Shown here: in pieces, positions 45,227 to 55,656 of the stretch | How positions within the stretch are numbered: position 1 is the first letter of the stretch | Layout: every line of letters starts with the position of its first letter | The notes under the pieces: model-generated | Told to the model about the DNA's origin: nothing | What the model saw: only the letters and a program-made list of their open reading frames with translations | Database searches by the model: none | NCBI GenBank assembly: GCA_043228905.1 | Contig: JBHGNT010000013.1 | Location: forward strand, 13,516,001-13,580,000 | Length of the DNA stretch: 64,000 nucleotides | Source: Azolla caroliniana | Taxonomy: Eukaryota > Polypodiophyta | Direction of reading: 5' to 3' | Program-made: the position numbers and the translations under genes

Positions 45227-48200
45227 TCACTTCGGCATGGGATGTCTTTCCAGTCCGACCCTCTTCCGGCACGCTTCCAGCTTGTCGGGTGTGAGCACTT
45301 TGGTCAACATATCTGACCCGTTCTCGTCCGTGTGGATCTTCTTCAGCACGAACTCCTGGTCTTCTATCCTTTCCCGGATCCAGTGATATCTTCGCCGGAT
45401 GTGCTTTGTCCGGGAGTGATAGGCCGCGTTCTTCGCAAGGTGGATGGCACTCTGACTGTCGCAGTAGAGTCGGTACTCCTCCTGCCGGATACCGAGCTCT
45501 CTAATGAAGTCCTTCATCCATATTATTTCCTTGCCGGCTTCAACAACCGCCATGTACTCCGCCTCCGTGGTTGACAACGCAACCGTTTTCTGCAGCCTCG
45601 ACTGCCACGAAACAGCTCCCCCTGCATACGTCATCACATACCCTGATGTGGACCGGCTGGTATCTGCATCAGCCGACATATCCGAATCGGTAAAGCCGTC
45701 GAGTTCGGGCTTACCGGAGCCGAATCGGAGGCACACGTTTGCCGTGCCCTTCAGGTATCGGAGTATCCACTTGGCCGCGTTCCAGTGCTCTTTGCCGGGA
45801 TTGCTCATGTACCGGCTCACCACTCCGACTGCATATCCTATGTCCGGTCTGGTACACACCATTGCGTACATCAAGCTTCCGACGGCAGAGGCATATGGTA
45901 CTTTCATCATGTCCTCCTTCTCAGCCTTTGTCTTGGGGCTTTGCTTGCTGGACAACTTGCAGTTTGCCGGGAGGGTTGACCCGACCGGTCTTGCTTCCGA
46001 CATGTTGAACCGGTGAAGCACCTTTGTCACGTACTTCTCCTGTGACAACCACAACTGCTTCTTCTTCCGGTCCCGGATGATGTGCATCCCTAGTATTTGC
46101 CTCGCCGGACCCAGGTCCTTCATTGAGAAGGTTCGGTGAAGCGCTTTCTTCAGCATCCATATCTTGACCTGGTCCCGTCCGACGATCAACATGTCGTCCA
46201 CGTACAGGAGGAGTATTAGAAAGTCTCCTCCTTCGAACTTCTTCACAAACACGCAGTGATCGGACTGTGTTTTGTGGTACCCTTTGTCGGTCATGAAGGA
46301 GTCGAACTTCCGGTACCACTGCCGGGGAGCCTGCTTCAGTCCGTAAAGGCTCTTCTTCAACCGGCATACCAGGTGCTCCTTCCCTTTCTTCTCGAATCCT
46401 TCTGGTTGCTGCATGTAGATCTCTTCTTCGAGGTCACCGTGAAGGAATGTCGTCTTCACGTCCATCTGTTCTACCTCGAGGTCCATGCTTGCCGCTATGC
46501 TCAGCACCGTCCGGATGGAGGTCATCTTCACTACCGGGGCAAATATCTCGTCGAAGTCGACGCCCTTCTTCTGCTGGAACCCCTTCACCACGATCCTGGC
46601 TTTGTATCTCGGGGGGTTTCCGGCATCTCCCGGTTTCAGCTTGAACACCCACTTGTTTCGAAGTGCCCGCTTTCCTTTCGGCAACTCCACAAGTTCATAT
46701 GTGTGGTTCTCATGCAGGGAATCCATCTCCTCCTGCATGGCACTTAACCACCTGCGGCTATGGGTGTCAAGCTTTGCTTCTTCAAAACTCTCCGGCTCCC
46801 CCTCGTCGGTTAGCAGCACGTGCTCTGGTTCCGGAAATCTCCGGGGGGCCCTTCTCTCTCTTAGAGGATATCTCCGTTCCGGAGCTTCGGTAACCGGCTC
46901 CTCCGTTTCCTCTTCATCCGAATCCATTTCGGGATCGGGGCCGGTTCCGGTATCAGTTTCATCTTCCTCGGCCGGTTCTGTTTCTTCACCGTCTTCGGCC
47001 GGATCCTCGAGTGCTAACCGGTCCCTTGCCGGTCGGGACTGCTCCTCGTAGAGTTGATCCTCACCGGTCGACTTGGAGCTCTTCATCTTCCTCTCCGATT
47101 CCCAGTCGGCGAGTGTTTTGTCCTCCATGAAGATGATATCACGACTCCGGAATATCTTTTTGTCGACCGGGTCCCATACTCGGTAGCCGAACTCGTCATC
47201 GCCGTAACCGAGGAATATGCATGGCCGGATCTTTGGATCTAGCTTTCCTCTCCGGTCCTTTGCCACATGCACATATGCGAGACACCCGAACACCTTCAGA
47301 TGCCGGTAGGATACTTCCCTACCGGTCCACACTCTCTGCGGCGTGTCTCCGTCCAATGGTACTGAGGGTGATCTGTTTATCACGTATGTCGCCGTCGACA
47401 TTGCCTCAGCCCAAAACCCCTTGGGTAATTTCGCATGCGCCAGCATGCTCCGGACCCTCTCCATTATGGTCCGGTTCATCCTCTCGGCCAGCCCGTTCAG
47501 TTCCGGCGTCTTCGGCACAGTAAACTCGAGCCGGATTCCCTTCGAGCGACAATACTCCTCGAACTGCCCCCGGTATTCCCCTCCGTTATCCGCTCGTATC
47601 GCTTTCAGCTTCTTGCCGGATTCCCTTTCCACTCTTGCGTGGAGTTCTTTGAAGACGCACAACACTTGGTCCTTTGTCTTCAACGGTGCCATCCACAGCT
47701 TCCGGCTGTGGTCATCACTGAATGTCACGAAGTACTGGGCTCCGCCATGTGACTTCGTTTCTACTTGACACACGTCAGTGTGCACCAACTCCAATGGTGC
47801 GCTACATCTCGTCGGTGGCCTTGAGTGGAAGGAGGTTCGGTTCTGCTTACCGGCCAGGCAATCGGTGCACTTCTCCAGCTGCACATGCTTCACTGGAATA
47901 AGGCTGTCTTCTGCAAGCCTCTTCATCCCCCTCTCACTCATGTGGCACAGTCTCTTGTGCCACAGCTCACCGGCAGTGTCGGCTGCCACGTTCAACTCCT
48001 CCGGACACAACCAGGCATTCATAAGGTACAGTGTGTTGACTTTCCGGGCCCGAGCCACTATCAGGCTCCCCTTGCTGAACTTCATTACGCCGTTCCGGAT
48101 GCTACCTGTGTAGCCTTCATCGTCTAGCCTCCCGGCCGAAATCAGGTTCAATCGAACCTCCGGAACGTGTCGGACATCCTTCAACAACATTTTGCCTCCG

Positions 48201-48262
48201 GTCGAGGTTGTCAACCACACGTCTCCTATGTCGGCAATCCGGCACGTACCTTCATTTCCCAT
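45227..48262 (-). CDS. CopD integrase, reverse transcriptase and RNase H (open frame, shifted from gag)
   Basis: The 1011-codon frame opens in the protease tail (MGNEGTCRIADIGD) and holds LWHKRLCHMSERGM...CTDCLAGKQ (zinc domain). The integrase core follows: LVHTDVCQVETKSH, RADNGGEYRG and LAERMNRTIMERVR (D, D, E). RT has LRNKWVFKLKPG, QMDVKTTFLHGDLEEEIYM, LYGLKQAPRQWYRKF and LLYVDDMLIVGR; RNase H has YMAVVEAGKEIIWMKDF and YCDSQSAIHLAKN. It normally forms one polyprotein with gag. The frame really extends right to the duplication at 48330-48343. All catalytic residues appear present, so enzymes could still act if expressed. Confidence 0.93.
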   Translation of the reverse strand: MGNEGTCRIADIGDVWLTTSTGGKMLLKDVRHVPEVRLNLISAGRLDDEGYTGSIRNGVMKFSKGSLIVARARKVNTLYLMNAWLCPEELNVAADTAGELWHKRLCHMSERGMKRLAEDSLIPVKHVQLEKCTDCLAGKQNRTSFHSRPPTRCSAPLELVHTDVCQVETKSHGGAQYFVTFSDDHSRKLWMAPLKTKDQVLCVFKELHARVERESGKKLKAIRADNGGEYRGQFEEYCRSKGIRLEFTVPKTPELNGLAERMNRTIMERVRSMLAHAKLPKGFWAEAMSTATYVINRSPSVPLDGDTPQRVWTGREVSYRHLKVFGCLAYVHVAKDRRGKLDPKIRPCIFLGYGDDEFGYRVWDPVDKKIFRSRDIIFMEDKTLADWESERKMKSSKSTGEDQLYEEQSRPARDRLALEDPAEDGEETEPAEEDETDTGTGPDPEMDSDEEETEEPVTEAPERRYPLRERRAPRRFPEPEHVLLTDEGEPESFEEAKLDTHSRRWLSAMQEEMDSLHENHTYELVELPKGKRALRNKWVFKLKPGDAGNPPRYKARIVVKGFQQKKGVDFDEIFAPVVKMTSIRTVLSIAASMDLEVEQMDVKTTFLHGDLEEEIYMQQPEGFEKKGKEHLVCRLKKSLYGLKQAPRQWYRKFDSFMTDKGYHKTQSDHCVFVKKFEGGDFLILLLYVDDMLIVGRDQVKIWMLKKALHRTFSMKDLGPARQILGMHIIRDRKKKQLWLSQEKYVTKVLHRFNMSEARPVGSTLPANCKLSSKQSPKTKAEKEDMMKVPYASAVGSLMYAMVCTRPDIGYAVGVVSRYMSNPGKEHWNAAKWILRYLKGTANVCLRFGSGKPELDGFTDSDMSADADTSRSTSGYVMTYAGGAVSWQSRLQKTVALSTTEAEYMAVVEAGKEIIWMKDFIRELGIRQEEYRLYCDSQSAIHLAKNAAYHSRTKHIRRRYHWIRERIEDQEFVLKKIHTDENGSDMLTKVLTPDKLEACRKRVGLERHPMPK

Positions 48263-48278
48263 CCGAACACAGCCATGC

Positions 48279-49307
48279 TCACCGGCTGCGTAGGATGAGA
48301 AGTATCTTCTTTCCGGGGTCAGGTGGAACGACGCTCGACGCTCCGGAATCGACCACCCAGGTAGTCTGATCGCCGGAAATGTTTAGTTCACCTTCTTCGG
48401 TGATGAGCATGATCTCCTCTTCACTTGCCGCGAGTGCCGTCATTCCTTTCCGGTCCTGCTCTCGCCGATCCGAACCATTCCGGTCCGTAGCTCCCCAGTA
48501 AGCACCGTTCCGTTCCGAAGACTTCTTCGAATCGGTGTCGTCGGCTCCGTTGTCTTTTTGGTAATGCCGACAATTCTTTCGGAAATGCCCCGGCTTCCCA
48601 CAGTGGAAGCATGTGGGCCTTCCTCTTGACTGCGACCGGGTCCCCGACTTCTCCCGTCTTTGCGGACTCCGGTTCCGTTGTCTTCCCCGATCCGATTCGG
48701 TAAGCAGCATCTTCGGATCGGAGGCCGGTTCTTTATCTCTCCGACGCGCTTCTTCGTTCAAAATGCTTGTCTTTACCGTTTGTAGGGACAAGTTATCTTC
48801 GGTGCAGGAGGTGCTGAGAGTCACCACCAAGTTCTCCCAGCTTGCCGGCAATGTACACATCAGGATGATGGCTTGCATTGCATCCTCCAACGGGAACTTG
48901 ATCGCCGCAAGCTGGTTCACGAATCCCATGAATGTGCTTACGTGTTCCACCATACTCTCGCCGTCCCGGTACTTGAGGTTCACTATCTTCCTCATCAGGG
49001 AGGTCCGGTTCAACGCATTCTTCCTCTCGTAGAGGCCCGACAGCTTCTGCCACATCTCATATGCGTTGGTGTCGTTCGCCACATGTTGTAGAACGCTCAC
49101 GTCGACGTATTGCCGAATGGTTGCAACGGCTTTCCGGTTCAGAAGCCTCCATTCCGTCTCAAGTACCCCCTTGGGTATTTCCGACCTGTCGATCGGTTCA
49201 TACAGGTCCCGAACAATGAGCAGATCCTCCATCTTTATCTTCCAGTCGGCGTAGTTATGCGCATTCAGCACCATCATCCCCGGCTGCCCGCTGCTGCCGC
49301 CTTCCAT
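48279..49307 (-). pseudogene. CopD gag and protease, frameshifted by a 7-bp duplication
   Basis: ATG at 49307 starts MEGGSSGQPGMMVLNAHNYA, a UBN2-type gag, with WQKLSGLYERKNALNR and a zinc knuckle CFHCGKPGHFRKNC near 48610-48570. The protease site WVVDSGAS is intact, but the next bases carry GAGCGTC twice in tandem (48330-48343 on the plus strand). This shifts the frame and ends translation near 48279. Removing one copy in comparison with CopC restores the shared reading frame, so the lesion is recent. Confidence 0.92.
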
Positions 49308-49323
49308 TTTCTGCACTGCAGTC

Positions 49324-49335
49324 GCTCTGATACCA
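49324..49335 (-). promoter_or_regulatory. CopD primer-binding site (initiator Met tRNA type)
   Basis: The minus strand reads TGGTATCAGAGC, three bases inside the 5' LTR end. Confidence 0.92.
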
Positions 49336-49338
49336 GAT

Positions 49339-49962
49339 TGTTAGAAATTGACGCTTTCAAAACCTTCACCTCTCGGCCACAACCGAGGAAACACGAATCA
49401 ATGCAGCAGAAAACGAAAACACAGAGAGAGAGAGACTCGAATGCACAGGGTTTAGCGTGGAAAACCCTAGACGGGAAAAAACCACGGGAGTGCAAGACTC
49501 CAACTATCACTATACGCAGGGAATGTACAATGGCGAGCTGCAAGGCGACGACCTTGAGCTCGCTGTCCTCGCCACAGGCGGCGGTATTACACAGAGGCGT
49601 CGACCTCTTCCTCTCTCTCTCTCTGCTGCTCTCACTTCGCTCCCTCTCAGTGGAAAACAGAAAAATGAGTAACAGACACAAAACTGTTTGCCCTAAGTCA
49701 TATTTATACACATATGACTTTCGGGCTATTTACAAATATAGCCTCAAGGGCCCTTGGCAAACATATTCACAAATATGTCCCCGCATCCGGATCTCTCTCC
49801 GGGTACATTCGTCATCCGGCTCCGTAGCCGGGGTCTTCATCATCCGGATCCGGAACCGGGTCTTCATCATCCGGCTCCGATACCGGGTACTCCTCATTCG
49901 GGTCTTCATTCCCGATTCCCGGACATCCGACTATCCCATCCGGAGGGACCGTAATCCCAACA
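49339..49962 (-). repeat. CopD 5' LTR (624 bp)
   Basis: Same length as the other LTR and about 99 percent identical by eye. A TATA-like tatttatac context lies near 49700. Confidence 0.95.
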
Positions 49963-49967
49963 CTATT

Positions 49968-51080
49968 GCTATGTCGGACGCGTCTACGAATACGTGGAAT
50001 TCCTTAGACCAATCCGGAGGTTGCACCACCGGTGCTTGTGATAGTAGTACTTTTAATGCCCGGTAAGCCTCCTCTTTTGTGTCCGTCCATTGAAACGGTG
50101 TCCGATGCACCGTGGCATGCAATGGTGTGGCCAGGTCTGCTAGATACCGGAGCATCCGGCTATGCCACCGGATTTGTCCTAGGAACCGACTCAATGCTTT
50201 CGCCGTGGTGGGTGCCGGTGCCTCCAAAATTGCTTTGACCTTGTCCAGGTCTACTACAATACCATCCTTGCTAACGATGTGGCCTAGGAGTGCACCGCTT
50301 GACACACCGAACACGCATTTTGCCGGGTTAAGGCTTAACCGGTAAACCCTACATTTCTCAAGACATAGTCGAAGGTATTGGAGGTCTTCCCCTTCATGGC
50401 TGTACACGGCGAAATCGTCTAAGAACACCTGCATGAATGCTGGAATAAACTCTCCGAAAATCTCCATGATTATTCGCTGAAAGATTGCCGACGCCGTTTT
50501 CAATCCGAACATCATAACTACGGCGACAAATACTCCCCATTTGGTAACAAAAGCGGTTTTCTCCTGGTCATCGGGGTGCATCCGGATCTGATTGTAGCCA
50601 TTTAACCCGTCCAGGAAACTATAAACTTCGTGACTGGCTACTGCATCCAGGACTCCATCCGTAAAAGGGAGTGGGAAGGCTTCGGTTACCATTGCCGCAT
50701 TCAATTTCCGGTAGTCGACACATACCCGGATTTTTCCGTTCTTTTTCGGTATGACGACTATCGGGCTCAACCATGTCGCCTTTTTGACCCGTCGGCTGAA
50801 CCCTACTCATAACAATTTGTCGATCTCGTCCTTTACTTTTGCTGCATAGTTAGGGTTCATCAGGTAGCGTTGTTGCGCCACCGGCTTGGCATCCTTACTC
50901 AGATGTATCTAGTGTTGATACAACTGAGGATCTAGCCCCCACATGTCCTCGTAAGACCACGCGAACACGTCCCGGAACTCTTTTAATAGGGTAATCGTTG
51001 CTGTCTTCCTTTCGGGAGTCATTTCTTTGGTGATGTGAACCGGTCTTGCATCTTCTGCGGTGCCTAGGTTTACCTCTTCC
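49968..51080 (-). pseudogene. GypD reverse transcriptase and start of RNase H
   Basis: The RT frame from 50770 leftwards has VVIPKKNGKIRVCVDYRKLN, FLDGLNGYNQIRMHPDDQEK, MFGLKTASAIFQ and the catalytic VFLDDFAVYS (near 50415), then the RNase H start EFHVFVDASDIAI at the CopD border. Upstream (51080-50770) the same protein continues with TAG near 50910 and TGA near 50808. Both are explained by CAG to TAG and CGA to TGA. Confidence 0.9.
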
Positions 51081-51082
51081 AG

Positions 51083-51720
51083 CTAAGAGGCTTTTACGTG
51101 TTGAGATACTGCCAATTCCTTCTCCAAAGCTTCCTGCAATTGCCGTAACTCTCCGATGGCTTCCTTATCCGGTTCTTCACCGGCCTCCTCCGGTATTATG
51201 TATGGTGCCACTATTTCGGCGACATCAACTTCAAATAAGGGTACAATTTTTGGATTATCCTGTAAGTACTGATCAATCTCTTCATCAGCCAATCCTTCCA
51301 GCATGTTGACACATTCCGCATACAACGGTGTCATCTCCTTGCCGGTACTCGAACGTGGTTGTGTAGGTACCCGTACTTTTGCTTTGCCGCGCCGGAAAGT
51401 GATTATGTTTTTCCGCCAGTTTTGCTTGATGTGCGTTGTTTTTAACCATGGCCGGCCCAACAACAGTGGGTATGCTCCTTGTGCATTGAGCTGGAGGACT
51501 ACTACTGAAATGCGGAATGTGTGACCTCCGATAGTCACTTCCAAGTTTCGTATCAATTCGATAGGTCTTATTGAACTTGTGTCCGCCATCTGGAGCCAAA
51601 ACGGGCACGGCTCCCAGTCCTGGATTCCCAGGGTATTACAAGTTCAGAGGCTAATCACATTCACACTGGATCCTCCGTCTATAATCGTTCCGGGTAGCTC
51701 TCATCCCTTTATGATGGTTG
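51083..51720 (-). pseudogene. GypD protease
   Basis: The active site reads LPGTIIDGGSSVNVIS near 51700-51650 (D-G-G instead of D-T/S-G). It is followed by a TGA and then the open frame 51589-51083 with VTIGGHTFRISVVVL and PLLLGRPWLKTTHI, the flap and C-terminal block. A TAG at 51083-51085 ends it where the RT approach continues. The DGGS type is also known from Tat-like plant gypsy proteases (recollection). Confidence 0.8.
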
Positions 51721-51897
51721 TGATAGCCGGACTGCTCGTGTCCACTACGTCGGTCCTTCCTCTGGATTAGAAAACAATGCCGGAGCCGGTGGTGTGCCGA
51801 CCGCAGTCATTCCCATCTTCAGTCCTTCCCTAAACTGAGGTACTAACTGCAATAGCCGACCTAATGGCAGCGTGATTTGGCATTCTTGCAATGCCTG

Positions 51898-53895
51898 TCA
51901 TGTTGGGTTTTCCGCTTGGCTATTGCCAGTTGGCTCCTCTAGGTTCTCCTTTTGTTGTTCTAGTTCTGCCACATTCTGCTCGTTTGCCTTCTTTACCCAT
52001 TCGGTGGCCTGCTTCCGGATGGCTTCTTTGGTTTCCCACTCCGTTGCTTTTCCTTTTGCCCTCGTGGTCACTTGTTGTATACCCGCGACGTCCACTACCA
52101 CCATGTTTACCGTTGGTCGCTTATCGTAGCTTTTCGCCGGACATTGGTTACTGTAGTGTCCCTCTTGTCGGCAATAGTAGCAGTATGCCTTCCGGGTGTT
52201 GCTGGATTCTGCTTTCGCCCCGGCACCTGATTGAGGTCCTGTGGTAAGTGCTTGGCCTTGGTCCGGTTGGTTGCTTGATGTACCCTGTTCCGGCTCCTGT
52301 TGGTGACCCCCTTTTTTATTGAAATGCAGTTTTTTGTTGAAATGCTTTTTGTTCCGGAAATCCTGTCGGAGCTGGTCGTCATACTTGCCATAGTCCTCCC
52401 TTTGGGGGTTGTACCTGGGGGAGTGATCCCGGTTGTAACGCTCATTCTGTTCCTCATTATAGTTCCGATATCTATCATATCTATCATATCGGTCGCGGTC
52501 ATAAGCATTTCTTCGATCACCGTATCAGACATCTTGTGTCAGCCGGTAACGCTCCTCTCGCTGCCATCGCTCTTCTTCGTCCTCCTGGTTGCTCCGTGGT
52601 TCGATTTGCCGGACTGGTGGTGCTTGCCGATTCAACAAGTTATACTCGCACCGATCCATTGTATGGTTTCTGGAATGGCAAAGCAGGCATTGAGAACGCA
52701 TGGTGCACTCCAGCGCCGAATGTCCGGCATTCAGGCAAGTCGTACATTGAACTGCTTGTCGAAAGCAGAGGTCTTCATCAGTCGATAACGTTCGTTGGAG
52801 TGCCCCCATCGTCAGCCACGAGCTGGAGTTTTCCATTTCCCTGACTCGGTCTATGACTTGGTCGACGGAACTCGTGCGGAAATCAATGACTGTGCACATC
52901 GTTCGTAGGGGTTCCCTGAGTGTTGATAGGAATATCGCCTTAGTCTCTTCCTCCAATGGTGCCCGATTGAGCTGGTTGTGCATTCTCTGGAATCGGATTA
53001 CAAATTGTTGAATGTTCTCCGTGGGCTCCTGCCTGATGGTATAGAATAGGTCGACCATTTCCCGCTGATCCACTTCTTTGTGAAAAAAATGTAAGAATTT
53101 AGTTTTCAAGGCCTCAAACGTCGTGATGGTACTGGGATCTTGCGTCAAGCGCCATCTAGTGACGGGCCCCTCCAGGGTCATGCTGAACTCCGCCATCTTT
53201 GAGCGTTTTGCTTCGGCTGCGATTAAGCGTTGTGACACATGATTCGCTTCCCAGGTTTGCTGAAATGCATAGATGTGGGCGTCTGCATCTGGATCATCCC
53301 GATACTTTGGATATTGAAACGACATGTCGTCGTCTGGTGTTGGAACACGGGCTGGTGGTGTCGGAGGTCTCTCTTCCTCCTCCGTCAGAGGTCTCTCCGC
53401 CTCCTGTGTCGGAGGTCTTTCTTCCTCTGTGTGGGGTCTTTCCTCCTCTGCTTCGGGTGTTGGGGTTTGCTCAGTCCTTGGCCGATCTGTGGCTTCCAAT
53501 TCTGTCAATTCAGGTTCCGGTGTCAGTGAGGTATCCGATTCTTCGTCCATTGGTCCGTCTGGGGTATCGTGACTACTATGGTAATTAGAATGAGCACTAT
53601 ATTCGCCGTCCGAGTCCGATTCAAAGGCCGAAAATGGTTCTGAATCGCCGTCTCCTGCAGCTAATGCATGTAGCAGGGATTCCGTTTCTCGAAGACTACT
53701 CAAGCTACTTCTTTCGTTGGGGTGGAAATATTGTTGCAAATGGAGTGACTCCTCAGCCACTCACCGAATCACTTTGGAAAATGATTGATCCGAAGGAATT
53801 TCTTCCGCCGCTTGCTGGAAGGCCTCTCGCTTCCACAACCGCTCAACGAGTCTCCTTGCTCGATCCGTAACCGGTCCACTCGCTGGTCTAGTCAT
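51898..53895 (-). pseudogene. GypD gag with three CCHC-type knuckles
   Basis: ATG 53895 opens MTRPASGPVTDRARRLVERL. One TGA near 53761 and one at 52525-52527 (both arginine-compatible) interrupt an otherwise single frame to 51898. An acidic part with ERPPT-type repeats (about 53470-53330) precedes the capsid-like region (MAEFSMTLEGPVTRW, FLHFFHKEVDQREMVDLF). CTTCLNAGHSALEC and CLLCHSRNHTMDRC (near 52735-52650) and CYYCRQEGHYSNQC (near 52185-52145) are three knuckles, more than the usual one or two. Confidence 0.85.
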
Positions 53896-53950
53896 CCATT
53901 CCCGTCGTTGTTCGCTGCGCTTATGCAGGAATCGTGGTCGCCAAAAATTG

Positions 53951-54412
53951 TGTTACTCCTTAGGGCCCGACAATAGCCTAACACAAGGTTTCTACATAAG
54001 ACACTTCACCAAAGGGTGTTACGGTGAAACAAAGTTAGACCGACGATTAATTAGACCTTAATCGGTTACTTAAGCAACATATCCTTAATCTTAATACACG
54101 CGTAAGATAGAAAGTAATTAGCACAGAACGGTAATCAATACATGGAGATAAGACACTAGAGTTTTATTAATTATCCATCATCATTTACAATGTAACCGAA
54201 CCTTTTTATAGATCACTGGCTCTGCCTACAAAACGGTGCCAACCGGTGCACTAATATGAACCGGTCCGGATCCAGATCGGCATACTGATTTCGGTCCGTC
54301 CGTTCACTTCTCTAAAATCTACTTAATTACTTAATATCCTAATAACAGCCTCCGATTATTTCTGCCCTTTCATATTCTGGACTGTCCTCCATTCCTTGCC
54401 GGTTGGCTAACA
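53951..54412 (-). repeat. GypD 5' LTR (462 bp)
   Basis: Pairs with 38946-39410. The internal flank on the minus strand reads TTTTTGGCGACCACGATTCC; TGGCGACCACG is the likely primer site but the tRNA is not assigned. Confidence 0.92.
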
Positions 54413-54830
54413 CCAAGTACACAATAAAATAGAGCAGAACAAGACAACTCGGATATTGATGGAGAGGAAACAATCGAGAGGGATTTTTTTTTTACACATT
54501 GAATAAAATGAGTACAATCGTTCAGTACAAAGGAAATGGAATGATGAACCCAATCGATAGATAAAGAAGAGTTTTTATTATAGAACTAGGGATAACCCAG
54601 TATTACATCAGTGGTACAAAGATTCATTACATGGAAGTCTACTTCCTCTATGTAAGTATCAATAGAAATTCCTAATGAATGAATCGCCCCGTTGATGTAT
54701 TGTACTCTTCCATCAGCCAAGTGCACCGTGTAGGTGTGATCACTTACGGTGGGTTGGATTCCCCATATCTGAACCAAACGATCATTCACAAAGTTGTGTG
54801 AGCTTCCCGAATCAAACAAAAATTGTATGG
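54413..54830 (-). pseudogene. GypC protease
   Basis: On the minus strand FLFDSGSSHNFVNDRLV (active site DSGSS) starts at the solo-LTR border 54830, followed by VHLADGRVQYINGAI, EVDFHVMNL and DVILGYP. It ends in TAG at 54586-54588, where relatives have tryptophan (TGG). The upstream residues NGSPV lie at 62642-62680, across the solo LTR and GypF. The remainder to 54413 is linker toward RT with no clear motif. Confidence 0.88.
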
Positions 54831-54932
54831 TGTCGAGGATGTTCTCGCGGATGCGTAGAAGTCGGGCAGAACCACGGGGGTCTCGAACCAAGGAATCAGG
54901 AAAGCGAGGAGGGAGGAGTTTGGGGAACACGT
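54831..54932 (-). repeat. Solo LTR of the GypF/GypN family, first part
   Basis: tgtcgaggatgttctcgcgg at 54831 is, on the minus strand, an LTR end (CTCGACA) like that of GypF (ATCTCGACA), with GGTTCGAGACCCCCG shared further in. GypF interrupts it at 54932; the rest is 62019-62641. Left flank is atgg (54827-54830). Confidence 0.8.
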
Positions 54933-55612
54933 TGTCGTGAAGAAAACCGCCCACAAGAGGAATCGGAGGAGCAAGGCGTGGGAAACGGCTCTACACACAC
55001 ACGCGCGCCAAGAAGTACCTAAGGACGAAGTAGGTACATACGAGGATCCGAGGTGGGAGATTCGGTTGGTATGCAGTTAATGCCAAACGGCCTCCTGACG
55101 GGCTATAAAAAGGAGGAGGAAGAATAGAAAAAGGTATCTCGCGCGGAGAGGACGAAGTGCTGCCGGACCGTTTCTGGGCGTTTCTCTCTCTCTCTCTCTG
55201 TGTTTCCTTCCTTCTCGAGCTCCATAGCTTCTGTACAGGGTTCTGAGGAGGCTCGCGCTGTTTCGAGGAACGCCCGAGTGCTTCCGGCAGCACCTCCGAC
55301 CTGCTACCCCGTTTGTGTTTCGAAGCGAACAGGCATCGGCATCTGTTCGCCGGCCTGTTCGGTTGTAAACAACCTGTGCCCCATCGAGGGTTGTAGTCGT
55401 GTTAGCCATTTTTGTTAATACACTTATTTAGTCATTCGCATCTGTCTGTGTCGGTGTCTGTTCGCGTTCTCCGTGCTGAAGGGCCGTGTCCCTGCGTATC
55501 CCCGGTCCTGCGTAGCCGGTTCTCTCTCTTTCTCCTCCCTTGCTTGCTCTTTGGTTCGAGACCCCCGCGGTCCCGCCTCATTTTCACACGCACTTGCGTA
55601 ATTATCTCGACA
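54933..55612 (+). repeat. GypF 5' LTR (680 bp)
   Basis: Ends TGTCGTGAAGA...TCTCGACA. TATA box TATAAAA at 55104-55110, then a CT tract. Identical by eye to 61335-62014, as expected for a very recent insertion. Confidence 0.96.
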
Positions 55613-55616
55613 TCTT

Positions 55617-55636
55617 TGGTGAACCCGACGTGAAAG
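55617..55636 (+). promoter_or_regulatory. GypF primer-binding site, not initiator Met type
   Basis: TGGTGAACCCGACGTGAAAG begins four bases after the LTR and is identical in GypN (19449-19468). A tRNA ending TTCACGTCGGGTTCACCA would prime it; I cannot name it. Confidence 0.75.
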
Positions 55637-55656
55637 AGGCGGCAGAAGAGCAGGAA

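Larger units (their letters stand above)
44593..49962 (-). mobile_element. CopD: young full-length minus-strand Ty1/copia element, one coding lesion
   Basis: LTRs 44593-45216 and 49339-49962 are both 624 bp. I count about five differences by eye, all transitions. The perfect duplicate ctatt (44588-44592, 49963-49967) lies in GypD RNase H. Internally gag-PR and a 1011-codon IN-RT-RH frame are open; the only lesion I see is a 7-bp tandem duplication in the protease. It is the same family as CopC and clearly younger. Confidence 0.96.
38946..54412 (-). mobile_element. GypD: minus-strand Ty3/gypsy with a long third ORF, interrupted by CopD
   Basis: LTRs 38946-39410 and 53951-54412 match and read TGTTAGCCAACCGG...GGAGTAACA on the minus strand. 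Flanks tcaag (38941-38945) and ccaag (54413-54417) are a 5-bp duplication with one transition. From right to left: gag with three CCHC-like knuckles, protease, RT, RNase H, integrase, then a large extra ORF. Without CopD it is about 10.1 kb. The RT wording (VCVDYRKLNAA, FLDDFAVYS) and the third ORF suggest a non-chromovirus lineage near Athila/Tat or the bryophyte/lycophyte-type groups (inference). Confidence 0.9.

Noticed and set aside
55077-55409. 110-codon ORF, present identically at 61479-61811
   Set aside because: It lies antisense within the GypF LTR and is duplicated only because the LTR is.
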